Assembly: GCA_902622705.1 (NCBI GenBank)
Contig: CACNQT010000003.1
Location: 1 to 36,902, forward strand
Source of the DNA: an uncultured Prochlorococcus sp.
Lineage (GTDB): Bacteria > Cyanobacteriota > Cyanobacteriia > PCC-6307 > Cyanobiaceae
DNA: 36,902 nt
Direction: 5' to 3'
Part shown: piece by piece, positions 30,639 through 36,902 of the stretch
Position numbering within the stretch: the stretch's first letter is position 1
How the letters are laid out: each line of letters opens with the position of its first letter
Position numbers and translations under genes: made by a program
The notes under the pieces: model-generated
Database searches by the model: none
The model's input: the letters and a program-made list of their open reading frames with translations, nothing else
Told to the model about the DNA's origin: nothing

Positions 30639-30889
30639 ATTAATTGCATTAAAAAGATGATTGAAAATTTTCAATCCAATTCATGGATAACTATAAATTA
30701 AATCATGGTTTGAAAACAATGTAATCGTAGATACCAACAGCTTTTTTATTAATTGATTATAAGTTAAAAACACGAGTTAACCTGTTCCAATTTGTTGACT
30801 CTGAGGTTTTAACCGTTGTCTCCTTATCTACTTCTAGTTGTGACTCGCTAGTTTCAAGATTCAAAAACGATATTTATATATATTAAATT
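30639..30889. other. Intergenic stretch with a palindrome and possible structured leader
   Basis: An 18-base perfect palindrome GATTGAAAATTTTCAATC lies at 30659-30676. Further on, GTTAACC and GGTTTTAAC (about 30775-30812) can pair. No gene is seen. The region may carry the leader of the 45-aa gene. Confidence 0.4.
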
Positions 30890-31027
30890 ATGGGAAAAAA
30901 AATCGCAAAGAAATACGCCGATCTTATAGTCCAGGCTAATAATTCAACAGGCAGAAAAGAAGCTTTGTCATTGATTAAACAAGCAACAAAATTAAAAACC
31001 AAACTTGATCAATATGAAATGATGTAG
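30890..31027 (+). CDS. Small basic protein, paralogue of 13216, 45 aa
   Basis: ATG 30890 to TAG 31025. The core KKYADLIVQANNSTGRKEAL and SLIKQA aligns to the 44-aa gene at 13216-13350. Two diverged copies in one window make the family credible. It is basic and likely all helix. No name known. Confidence 0.7.
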   Translation: MGKKIAKKYADLIVQANNSTGRKEALSLIKQATKLKTKLDQYEMM

Positions 31028-31139
31028 TCTCTTTAAATCTACAGGATATTCAAGATGAGGTAGAAACTAGTAACTTTTTTTTTATCCTGCTATAAAAATA
31101 CTAAGAGATTATTTAACTTATCTGCTTTAATAAAATATC

Positions 31140-31430
31140 GTGGAATTAACTGAGCTAATTAAGGATTACCTTGCTACAGAATTATTATCAAGTATTGAAA
31201 TTGATTTTCTTGAAGGAGAATTATGGGAAACCACTCAACATATTGCAGAAATAAATACAGTTATCAAAGCTCCAAAAAATATATGCAAGAAATTGGGACT
31301 AGATGAAAAATCTTGCTGGCAATTATGTTGTGCAGCCGTTCTTGACTCCTCAAGACCATTAAAAAATGGACAAAAGAGAGTAGATGATTTTAAAAAATTA
31401 ATTAATCGATATGAAATCAGCTACATATAA
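31140..31430 (+). CDS. Hypothetical protein with Cys-rich centre, 96 aa
   Basis: Start GTG 31140, to 31430. Helical N-terminus (ELIKDYLATELLSSIEIDFLE), then a Cys-containing stretch (ICKKLGLDEKSCWQLCCAAV), then a basic helix (QKRVDDFKKLINRYE). Four Cys within about twenty residues may bind metal or be structural. Family not recognised. Closely followed by two genes on the same strand. Confidence 0.65.
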   Translation: MELTELIKDYLATELLSSIEIDFLEGELWETTQHIAEINTVIKAPKNICKKLGLDEKSCWQLCCAAVLDSSRPLKNGQKRVDDFKKLINRYEISYI

Positions 31431-31442
31431 ACTAAAGACTCA

Positions 31443-31739
31443 ATGATACGTTTACTTATTGCATCAATTCTTCTTTTTACTCCACTAGGAGGTTTTGCTG
31501 ATGAAAAGCAAAGAGAAATTGAGAATGAAGCTATAAATCTTGTTATTAAAAAATATGGAAAAGGCTTAGAAAATAGATTAAAAGGAACAGGAGTAACTCC
31601 CAGTTATCGAAGTTGGTATGAAAATGATTGTTTTGTAAGTATTGCAGCAGGTACATATCAAGAAGATACTTGGTCGGCAATGAAGTGGTTTAGCGTTAAT
31701 GTCTGTTCTGAATCAGCTGAAATAATGGAAAGTGAATGA
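31443..31739 (+). CDS. Small exported protein, 98 aa
   Basis: Signal peptide at residues 1-19 (MIRLLIASILLFTPLGGFA, cleavage before DEK). The mature 79 residues are acidic with two Cys (NDCFVSIAAGTYQ, SVNVCSES). The Cys probably pair in the periplasm. The stop TGA overlaps the next ATG as ATGA, so it is coupled to the amidotransferase gene. Unrecognised family. Confidence 0.7.
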   Translation: MIRLLIASILLFTPLGGFADEKQREIENEAINLVIKKYGKGLENRLKGTGVTPSYRSWYENDCFVSIAAGTYQEDTWSAMKWFSVNVCSESAEIMESE

Positions 31740-32473
31740 AGGAAATAAAACGCCTATTAGTTTTGCAGCATTTAGAAATAGAGGGGCCTGGTCTTTTTGA
31801 ACAAATTGCTAAAGAAAGAGATTTGAAAATCGAAATTATTCGTTTAGATAATAAAAATGCTCTGCCGCAAACAAAAAAAGGTGACTTAATTCTAATTATG
31901 GGTGGACCAATGGGAGTTAAAGATATTGGAAGCGACAGATATCCCTGGCTTAAGTTAGAAAGAGATTTTATAAAAAAAGAATTAGAAAATGAAAGACCTA
32001 TAATCGGTGTTTGCTTGGGTGCTCAGTTGCTTGCGAGTGCTGCTGGAGGAGATGTAGAAATTCTTAAATATGGATCACCTCCAAAAGCATTACCGGAAAT
32101 TGGATGGTCTCAAATTTTTATTAATAAATCAAATAAAGACTTTAAAGCACTGTTTGAAGACCCTTTTCATGTACTGCATTGGCATGGAGATAGGATTTTA
32201 TTACCTAATGAAGCAGTACTCATTGCTAGTAGTTCACGTTGTAAGGAACAGTTTTTTAGGATTGGTAATTTTGCTTACGGATTACAATTCCATATAGAGA
32301 CGACGGGGGGAATGATAAATAACTGGATTAAAGAAGATAAAGAGTTTGTCCTTAAAGGATTAGGCTTAAATGGTCAGGAAACTTTAAAAGAAGAGAATAA
32401 AAAATATATTGATAAAACTTTTTTAAAAAGAAAGCTTCTAATAAATAAATTATTTGAATTATTAGATAATTAA
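31736..32473 (+). CDS. Class I glutamine amidotransferase (GMP-synthase-type, uncharacterised)
   Basis: GATase1 domain hydrolysing glutamine amide: GGPMGV, catalytic Cys93 in IIGVCLGAQLLASAAGG, and His186/Glu188 in YGLQFHIE. VLHWHGD (residues 146-152) is the usual site near the active centre. The protein is 245 residues with no fused synthetase, so it resembles stand-alone enzymes such as YfeJ-type rather than guaA. Substrate not identifiable. It overlaps the exported gene upstream by four bases. Confidence 0.9.
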   Translation: MKEIKRLLVLQHLEIEGPGLFEQIAKERDLKIEIIRLDNKNALPQTKKGDLILIMGGPMGVKDIGSDRYPWLKLERDFIKKELENERPIIGVCLGAQLLASAAGGDVEILKYGSPPKALPEIGWSQIFINKSNKDFKALFEDPFHVLHWHGDRILLPNEAVLIASSSRCKEQFFRIGNFAYGLQFHIETTGGMINNWIKEDKEFVLKGLGLNGQETLKEENKKYIDKTFLKRKLLINKLFELLDN

Positions 32474-32493
32474 AATGAGCATAATAATCCAGT

Positions 32494-32516
32494 AAAAAAG
32501 GGCTTGATAAAGCCCC
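32494..32516 (-). terminator. Intrinsic terminator for the minus-strand hli gene
   Basis: Stem GGGCTT/AAGCCC (6 bp), loop GATA. The run of six A at 32494-32499 reads as U6 on the minus strand. It lies 26 bases after the hli stop at 32542, between two convergent genes. Confidence 0.8.
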
Positions 32517-32541
32517 TGAAAAAATTTAAAAAGGATTTTTA

Positions 32542-32670
32542 TTAGAAAATACCTGGAAGAATTTGACCAGTAAAATAGTAGGCTCCTACAAGAGCAAACA
32601 TTCCAAGCATTGCTGCTTTACCATTAAGCTTTTCAGCTTTTTCGGTCATGATTTTTTTTGCGAATTCCAT
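32542..32670 (-). CDS. hli: High-light-inducible protein (short form), 42 aa
   Basis: ATG 32670 to TAA 32544-32542. The single helix shows the Hli core: EKAEKLNGKAAMLGMFALVG, with AYYFTGQILPGIF at the end. The Glu/Asn ligand positions are kept, but Arg of the usual E-x-x-N-G-R is Lys here. It is a thylakoid photoprotection protein, transcribed leftward and ending in its own terminator. Confidence 0.92.
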   Translation of the reverse strand: MEFAKKIMTEKAEKLNGKAAMLGMFALVGAYYFTGQILPGIF

Positions 32671-32924
32671 AAGAAAGTAAAATAAATTATATCTAAAAAC
32701 TAATTATTCAAATATCAGAATGATGTAGTTTTTTCTACCAAATTGATATCTTTCTAAGGATTTTAAAATAAATACTGAAACAACAAATTGAACTTTTAAT
32801 AGTTTCGAGCCAATCTGTAAAGCGTAGCAAGCCTAAAAAACAACAATTTAAAAGATATTGTTACTGTTATGTGACATTTATGTAGTAAATATTTTGAAAA
32901 TAACTTAATTTCGGCCTAATACTT

Positions 32925-32936
32925 TACATTTGTTAA
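32925..32936 (+). repeat. Direct repeat TACATTTGTTAA, copy 1 (copy 2 at 32946)
   Basis: TACATTTGTTAA here and TACATTAGTTAA at 32946-32957 agree at 11 of 12 bases and start 21 bases apart, two helical turns. Copy 2 is part of the HLR1-like element. Confidence 0.6.
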
Positions 32937-32943
32937 TAGTAGT

Positions 32944-32961
32944 GTTACATTAGTTAACAAT
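32944..32961 (+). promoter_or_regulatory. HLR1-like (RpaB) element upstream of hli
   Basis: GTTACATT-AG-TTAACAAT fits the HLR1 consensus of two (G/T)TTACA(T/A)(T/A) repeats two bases apart: the first is perfect, the second differs at one base. HLR1 is the RpaB binding site that controls high-light genes, including hli, in cyanobacteria. It lies 12 bases before ATG 32974, so it may overlap the transcription start, the position of a repressing site. Confidence 0.65.
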
Positions 32962-32973
32962 TACACAACTTCA

Positions 32974-33180
32974 ATGGCTAATTCAAACGTTACTACTGAA
33001 TCAGGCGGCAGACAGAATATGTTTCCAACTGAGACACGTCCTTACATAGATGAGTCTGTTTCTTACGACAGCTACCCACAAAATGCAGAAAAAGTTAACG
33101 GTCGTTGGGCAATGATTGGGCTTGTTGCGTTGGTAGGTGCTTACGTTTCAACCGGGCAAATTATTCCTGGAATTTTTTAA
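32974..33180 (+). CDS. hli: High-light-inducible protein, 68 aa
   Basis: A polar 40-residue N-terminal extension precedes the Hli helix: NAEKVNGRWAMIGLVALVGA ending YVSTGQIIPGIF. The Glu, Asn and Arg ligand positions are all present. The stop TAA (33178-33180) shares its last A with the next gene's ATG. It is the first gene of a four-gene plus-strand unit and is preceded by an HLR1-like element. Confidence 0.95.
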   Translation: MANSNVTTESGGRQNMFPTETRPYIDESVSYDSYPQNAEKVNGRWAMIGLVALVGAYVSTGQIIPGIF

Positions 33181-33440
33181 TGAGTCCACTTTCAGGTTTC
33201 TTAGCCGTAATTGTATTCTTTACAGCCATCCTCGTTGCTTATTTAACCAAGCAATTTCAAAACGAAAATTTAAACTATTCATCTTCTAATCAAATGAAAA
33301 ACACAAACACAAAAGTCAAAACAATCGAAAAAGAAAAAGTTGTTGCTGAAACTCTTAACGGCAGATTCGCAATGCTTGGATTAATTGCTGCTGTTGGAGC
33401 ATACCTAACAACAGGTCAAATAATTCCTGGTTTCGTTTAA
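33180..33440 (+). CDS. hli: Hli protein with extra N-terminal membrane helix, 86 aa
   Basis: ATG 33180 overlaps the previous stop by one base. The N-terminal 22 residues (SPLSGFLAVIVFFTAILVAY) form a membrane helix, unusual among short Hli proteins. A basic Lys/Thr linker follows and then the Hli helix (AETLNGRFAMLGLIAAVGAY, LTTGQIIPGFV). The product would have two helices, so both ends may lie on the same side of the thylakoid. Coupled translation with the preceding hli is likely. Confidence 0.9.
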   Translation: MSPLSGFLAVIVFFTAILVAYLTKQFQNENLNYSSSNQMKNTNTKVKTIEKEKVVAETLNGRFAMLGLIAAVGAYLTTGQIIPGFV

Positions 33441-33475
33441 AAACCTACTATTTAACATTTCTACAAATCAGAAAA

Positions 33476-33604
33476 ATGGAAAACTCAAAAACAACTTATT
33501 GGCAAAACGCCGAGAGAACTAATGGAAGAATGGCAATGATGGGCTTATTTGCATTAGTTGTAAATTATGGCTTATTCGGATGGATAATCCCAGGAATTTT
33601 TTAA
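33476..33604 (+). CDS. hli: High-light-inducible protein (short form), 42 aa
   Basis: ATG 33476 to TAA 33602. Nearly the whole protein is the Hli helix: TYWQNAERTNGRMAMMGLFA and LVVNYGLFGWIIPGIF. Residues NAERTNGR contain the pigment-binding Glu, Asn and Arg. The TYW-x2-AERTNGR start resembles the C-terminal part of the 84-aa Hli at 1677. Third in the cluster. Confidence 0.93.
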   Translation: MENSKTTYWQNAERTNGRMAMMGLFALVVNYGLFGWIIPGIF

Positions 33605-33605
33605 A

Positions 33606-33785
33606 ATGAATTTAGGCTTACTATTTCTTAAAGTAAATACTTTGGGAGTTATAACTCTTTCTGAACTTGATTGGATAACTAACCATCAATCTGAATTTTC
33701 AAGGTTAGATATGGCTTTAGTTATAAAGATCGGCCGTCTTATGGATTCTGGAGTGGTAGAAATTGATAATAGATTGCCTGTTTAA
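33606..33785 (+). CDS. Hypothetical protein in the hli operon, 59 aa
   Basis: ATG 33606, one base after the hli stop. It encodes a soluble protein (SELDWITNHQSEFSRLDMAL, then KIGRLMDSGVVEIDNRLPV). A strong terminator follows 23 bases after its stop. The winged-helix-like end (LMDSGVVEIDNRL) hints at a small DNA-binding fold, but that is weak. No family name. Confidence 0.65.
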   Translation: MNLGLLFLKVNTLGVITLSELDWITNHQSEFSRLDMALVIKIGRLMDSGVVEIDNRLPV

Positions 33786-33807
33786 TTTTTAAAAAATGAT
33801 CGTCATG

Positions 33808-33844
33808 AGTGTTTGTCAATAGGGATACTGACAAACACTTTTTT
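33808..33844 (+). terminator. Strong intrinsic terminator of the hli operon
   Basis: Perfect 11-bp stem AGTGTTTGTCA/TGACAAACACT with a 10-base loop, then TTTTTT (33839-33844). Confidence 0.92.
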
Positions 33845-33862
33845 ATGAGAAAAAATATTTGT

Positions 33863-33899
33863 AAAAAAAAGAGATTGTTTCTTAGCTAAAAACAATCTC
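33863..33899 (-). terminator. Intrinsic terminator of the minus-strand membrane-gene unit
   Basis: Stem GAGATTGTTT/AAACAATCTC (10 bp) at 33871-33880 and 33890-33899. The A8 run at 33863-33870 reads as U8 on the minus strand. It faces the hli terminator and ends transcription from 33994 leftward. Confidence 0.88.
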
Positions 33900-33993
33900 T
33901 CAATTACCTAATTCTTACATGAAAATCTCAAGTAAGCTTTAAGATATTAACTGATTTGTTTTTATAGTAAATCCGTAAAAATGCTTTTGTAAT

Positions 33994-34209
33994 TTATCTT
34001 TTTAAACCACCTCTTTTTATCCAAAGGAACCATGTAACCCAAATAGGTGGGAGGAATCTTATTAAAAAAGAAATTTTATAAATATAAAATGGGGCATTTT
34101 CACTTTGAAATAAATTCATCAAAAAGGAAGATATAGTTACCCAAAGTAAAATTATTAATATATTTGCTCCCAACAAAGCGAACTTATTTTGTTTGAATAT
34201 TTTTGGCAT
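33994..34209 (-). CDS. Small two-span membrane protein, 71 aa
   Basis: ATG 34209 to 33994. Two hydrophobic segments (LLGANILIILLWVTISSFLM; IRFLPPIWVTWFLW) with a basic end (IKRGGLKR). No family seen. It lies 58 bases downstream of the 83-aa gene and ends before the minus-strand terminator, as last gene of this strand. Confidence 0.6.
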   Translation of the reverse strand: MPKIFKQNKFALLGANILIILLWVTISSFLMNLFQSENAPFYIYKISFLIRFLPPIWVTWFLWIKRGGLKR

Positions 34210-34267
34210 AAAATAAATTTTTTATATTCTTAATTTTAAATAACCTTGGCAAGTAAATTATACATTT

Positions 34268-34519
34268 TCAAAAAAACTTTAAATTTAAAATCCATATCCA
34301 AATAAAAAAAATACTAAATTTTAATCCCTCTCCAAATAATATTCCGAAAGTAATAGGAGGCGAAAATATTAATAAAAGAATAGAGAATAAACTAAATAAA
34401 GCAAATGATCCTCTTAAAAAATAATTCTTTCTTTTTGTTCTTCTTAGATTTTTTAAGGTATTCCACTCCCATTGAATAAGCCTGTAGAACTTTTCTGATA
34501 ATAAAAATAAATACTTCAT
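34268..34519 (-). CDS. Small two-span membrane protein, 83 aa
   Basis: ATG 34519 to 34268. The N-terminus is basic (EKFYRLIQWEWNTLKNLRRT), then two helices (FALFSLFSILLLIFSPPITF; FSIFFIWIWILNLKFF). A competing frame at 34392-34580 lacks a plausible membrane layout. Family not recognised. Confidence 0.55.
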   Translation of the reverse strand: MKYLFLLSEKFYRLIQWEWNTLKNLRRTKRKNYFLRGSFALFSLFSILLLIFSPPITFGILFGEGLKFSIFFIWIWILNLKFF

Positions 34520-34573
34520 TTAATATTATTAATTTCTTTCGGCTTTTCCTATTTATAAAATTAAATTCCACTG

Positions 34574-34870
34574 TTAGCAATAAACTTTATCCCCTTCTTG
34601 AGAAAGATAGTAAATTCTATTTTCTGAACTTACGAAGAAAGTTAATCCCTTATATTGTGATCTTTTAAATTTATCTAATCTAAGTTTGTGTAAATCCCAA
34701 TTTAAAGTATTAATATCTGGATTTAATTCTACTTCATTATTTTCTGGCTTATAAAAAAAATTTTTAGTTAATTTCTTCTTTAAAAATTTATCAATTCGAA
34801 ATAAAAAAAATGCAAGAATAAAAAGTACCAAAATTAATAAAAATAAAATAGCCATAAACAATTTAAACAC
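34574..34870 (-). CDS. Membrane-anchored hypothetical protein, 98 aa
   Basis: ATG 34870 to 34574. Long N-terminal transmembrane helix (MFKLFMAILFLLILVLFILA), then a basic juxtamembrane stretch (RIDKFLKKKLTKNFFYK) and a soluble domain ending FFVSSENRIYYLSQEGDKVYC. The C-terminal strands and final Cys suggest a small beta domain. Family unknown. Confidence 0.6.
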   Translation of the reverse strand: MFKLFMAILFLLILVLFILAFFLFRIDKFLKKKLTKNFFYKPENNEVELNPDINTLNWDLHKLRLDKFKRSQYKGLTFFVSSENRIYYLSQEGDKVYC

Positions 34871-34912
34871 TTAATAAAAATAAAAAAATGAGTTCTATAT
34901 TAGAAAACCAAA

Positions 34913-35242
34913 CTAGATCAAAAAGACCCAAAGGCACTTACATGATATATGGAGAGTTTGATCAACTAACAAATTAAACTTCCCAATACATTTCAAATAG
35001 TCAATGTAAAAATGAAATAAACCTTCCAAAAGTGCAATTAAGGAAGAACCTGTTAAAAAATATACTATTAAACCATGAATAGAAACATGGCCTGTCATCC
35101 ACCATAGCCAACTAATCTTAGATTTATTTTTTGGACATTTATTTAAAGCTACTGTATCTGTTTGAATTGCAAAATCAGCTACAAAATGTCCAAGAACTAA
35201 GGGTATTAATTTATCAAAAAAATTAATCATAATGTCTTTCAA
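34913..35242 (-). CDS. DUF3307-like membrane protein, 109 aa
   Basis: ATG 35242 to 34913, seven bases after the transporter stop. Four hydrophobic segments and the DUF3307 pattern are seen: LVLGHFVADFAIQTD (His, Asp), TGHVSIHGLIVYF (His), LLEGLFHFYIDYLKC (His, Asp) and LLVDQTLHISC (Asp, His). These recurrent His/Asp residues inside helices are typical and may bind metal. Function unknown. It is probably co-transcribed with the transporter upstream. Confidence 0.8.
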   Translation of the reverse strand: MKDIMINFFDKLIPLVLGHFVADFAIQTDTVALNKCPKNKSKISWLWWMTGHVSIHGLIVYFLTGSSLIALLEGLFHFYIDYLKCIGKFNLLVDQTLHISCKCLWVFLI

Positions 35243-35249
35243 ATTTTTG

Positions 35250-36902
35250 TTAGAAAGTAAATTTCAGATTAGAAAATATTCCATCTCCTAACATCCAATT
35301 ATTCCAAGTTCCTGTATTATCTTCTGTATTAATAAAATTTGCCAACCCAATTTCAAATACATTATTAGAATTTATATATCTTAGAAGTAATCCATAAGAC
35401 CCTGCAGAATCCTTAGTAATAGTATTTTGAACATCAGTAATAACCTCTCCAAATCCAAAGAATGGCAAAATTTGAATCGCTTTTTTTTCTTTAGCCCAAG
35501 ACGTAAAAACCAATTCCACATCACTTAACCATCCACTATCTCCACTGGCAACACTTTTAGGTAATCCCTTTAATCCTGAACTGCCCCCTACACCAAAGCT
35601 CATTCCACTTATTAAGGGATTTAAAGCTATTTGAGCAGACGAATTTAAATTTAATCCTAAATTATTACTTAATGTCCAAACAAGAGAATTACTTACACCT
35701 AGAGCTCTTGATTCTCCAGGGTAAATACCATTTGCACCAAAATCTGTTAATTGAAAGCTTTCACTTATTCCTGCAACCCCTTGCTGAAATGAAATATTTC
35801 CAGAATTTAAAATAGATTCACCGATTAGTGCATAATTTAAACTGGCTTTTAAATGACCTGTACTAACGTAACCTTCTGGATTAGATCCTGCAGATAAAGG
35901 AGTTCTAATTCCTGTTAAAAAACTTTCTGAATTACTAATATTCAATCCAAAAGATGAGCTTAGATTTTTATTTGGTTTTTCAACTAAAGATTTATCTAGT
36001 TGAAAAAGAAAAGTTAAAGAATCAAATCTCATCGTTTTTAAATCATCTTCAAATTCGACAAAATCAGACCTGCTATAAGAAATTGAGTTTGTTGAGCTAA
36101 AACCATTTTTAAGAGGGGAAGTATATGTCCCTGAATAGGTTTGAGAGCCAATTTCAATATCTTGATCATTATTAATCTCTACCATTCCAATAAATCTGTC
36201 ACCTTTTTTTAGGATGTCAGTCTTAACAAAAGTTCCCATATTTCTCCACTGCCCAGTACCTGAACTTCCGTCATTTCTAAGGCTAAATTCTCTTTGCCAT
36301 TTTGATGGGATATAATCAACTGTTAAATTTAAAACTGCCTTTGTTGGATCACTACCTAATCTGCCAAGATTCCCAGAAATTTGGCCAACATTTTTGATAT
36401 TTCTTACCTCTGCAAACTTTGTCTCAAGCTCTGGTGTATGTAAGGTCTTACCAATTAAATCCTTAAGTTTTAAAAAAGCACGCTCTCTTATTATTGGATT
36501 ATCACTTTTAACAGTTAATTCAACAACTTTTCCCATTATTACTTCTAGAGTCCCTCTCTCCTCATCATTAATGGTATAGACCCTACTATTTACATATCCA
36601 TCTTTGATTAAAACTGACGTTAATCTAGAAGCACAAGAATTTAAAGTTGTGGATATTTCATCCTCTTTACAGTCTTTTAAGATTTCTTTTAATTCATTTT
36701 TGCTATAAGGAATATCTTCACCAACTATCTTTGGGAGCCATTTTAAATCTTTAACTTCAATAGTCTCTTCAGTCTCAATTTTAATTTTTTCTTCTTCGTT
36801 TTTTTCTATTCCATCTATTCTTAAATCTTTGGACTCATTGTTATTTTTCCTTTTATCTTCAAAGGGGGATTTTAAAGGGAGATCTACAGGTCTAGGCTGC
36901 AC
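35250..36902 (-). CDS. Outer-membrane two-partner-secretion transporter, ShlB/FhaC type (5' end cut)
   Basis: The frame runs off the window edge, so signal peptide and start are missing. Residues about 53-130 form a POTRA_2 domain (LTSVLIKDGYVNSRVYTIND ... LEVIMGKVVEL). A barrel of 16 strands follows, with WQREFSLRNDGSSGTGQWRN at the first strands. The C-terminus ends in a Phe after an aromatic strand (FSNLKFTF), as required for BAM insertion. TpsB proteins of this kind secrete large beta-helical adhesins. No TpsA partner lies downstream in the window. The codons look native. Confidence 0.9.
   Translation of the reverse strand: MQPRPVDLPLKSPFEDKRKNNNESKDLRIDGIEKNEEEKIKIETEETIEVKDLKWLPKIVGEDIPYSKNELKEILKDCKEDEISTTLNSCASRLTSVLIKDGYVNSRVYTINDEERGTLEVIMGKVVELTVKSDNPIIRERAFLKLKDLIGKTLHTPELETKFAEVRNIKNVGQISGNLGRLGSDPTKAVLNLTVDYIPSKWQREFSLRNDGSSGTGQWRNMGTFVKTDILKKGDRFIGMVEINNDQDIEIGSQTYSGTYTSPLKNGFSSTNSISYSRSDFVEFEDDLKTMRFDSLTFLFQLDKSLVEKPNKNLSSSFGLNISNSESFLTGIRTPLSAGSNPEGYVSTGHLKASLNYALIGESILNSGNISFQQGVAGISESFQLTDFGANGIYPGESRALGVSNSLVWTLSNNLGLNLNSSAQIALNPLISGMSFGVGGSSGLKGLPKSVASGDSGWLSDVELVFTSWAKEKKAIQILPFFGFGEVITDVQNTITKDSAGSYGLLLRYINSNNVFEIGLANFINTEDNTGTWNNWMLGDGIFSNLKFTF

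Larger units (their letters stand above)
32671..32973. other. Divergent regulatory region between hli genes
   Basis: No gene is seen. It carries the minus-strand hli promoter and the plus-strand hli control region with the HLR1-like element at 32944-32961 and a degenerate copy at 32925-32936. AACAAT/ATTGTT pairing near 32845 is possible. Confidence 0.5.

Noticed and set aside
34392-34580. A 62-codon minus-strand frame overlapping the 83-aa gene
   Set aside because: It overlaps both neighbours and lacks a coherent layout; the 83-aa frame has clear membrane helices.
1-36902. Insertion sequences, phage genes or CRISPR array
   Set aside because: No transposase, integrase, terminal inverted repeat pair or regularly spaced repeat was found on either strand.

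Overview
The window is very AT-rich, gene-dense and full of short genes. Gene content points to a high-light-type Prochlorococcus or a very close marine picocyanobacterium: five high-light-inducible (Hli) proteins, a ferredoxin-dependent nitrite reductase with NirX and NarM, an NNP-type nitrate permease, and many cyanobacteria-restricted DUF families (3303, 2839, 3721, 3764, 1651). The strain assignment is inference.

Region 1 (1-6.8 kb): the 3' end of a repeat-rich surface or secreted protein, a tRNA-like 3' fragment, DUF3303 genes (one broken), an Hli gene followed by a decayed gene, the rRNA pseudouridine synthase RluF, an NTF2-like protein, an SRAP-family (YedK) protein and a small membrane protein. 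Region 2 (6.8-15.1 kb): an accessory stretch made almost only of proteins of 34-100 residues, including a five-gene overlapping micro-operon, a probable Yfr2-like small RNA and two decaying genes. Region 3 (15.2-18.4 kb): SelO, a periplasmic cupin and small genes.

Region 4 (18.4-29.9 kb) is the main system, a compact nitrate assimilation island. nirA-nirX (+), moaB (-), moaD-moaE (+), moaC-moeA (-, transcribed leftward), narM (+), nrtP-narB (-) and mobA-moaA (+) together supply nitrate uptake, nitrate and nitrite reduction, and most of the molybdenum cofactor pathway. Units alternate in direction, and their convergent 3' ends abut or overlap within about 10 bases. Two perfect NtcA boxes (GTA-N8-TAC) lie in the nrtP/mobA divergent region, and a near-match lies before nirA, so nitrogen control of the whole block is likely.

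Region 5 (29.9-33.9 kb): small secreted and cytosolic proteins, a class I glutamine amidotransferase, and an hli cluster preceded by a good HLR1 (RpaB-type) element. The cluster ends in a strong terminator that faces a second terminator for the opposite strand. Region 6 (33.9-36.9 kb, minus strand): small membrane proteins, a DUF3307 protein and an outer-membrane two-partner-secretion transporter cut by the window edge.

About twenty genes shorter than 60 codons were read directly from the sequence. At least four genes look broken by in-frame stops or a frameshift. No insertion sequence, integrase, CRISPR array or intact tRNA/rRNA gene was seen.
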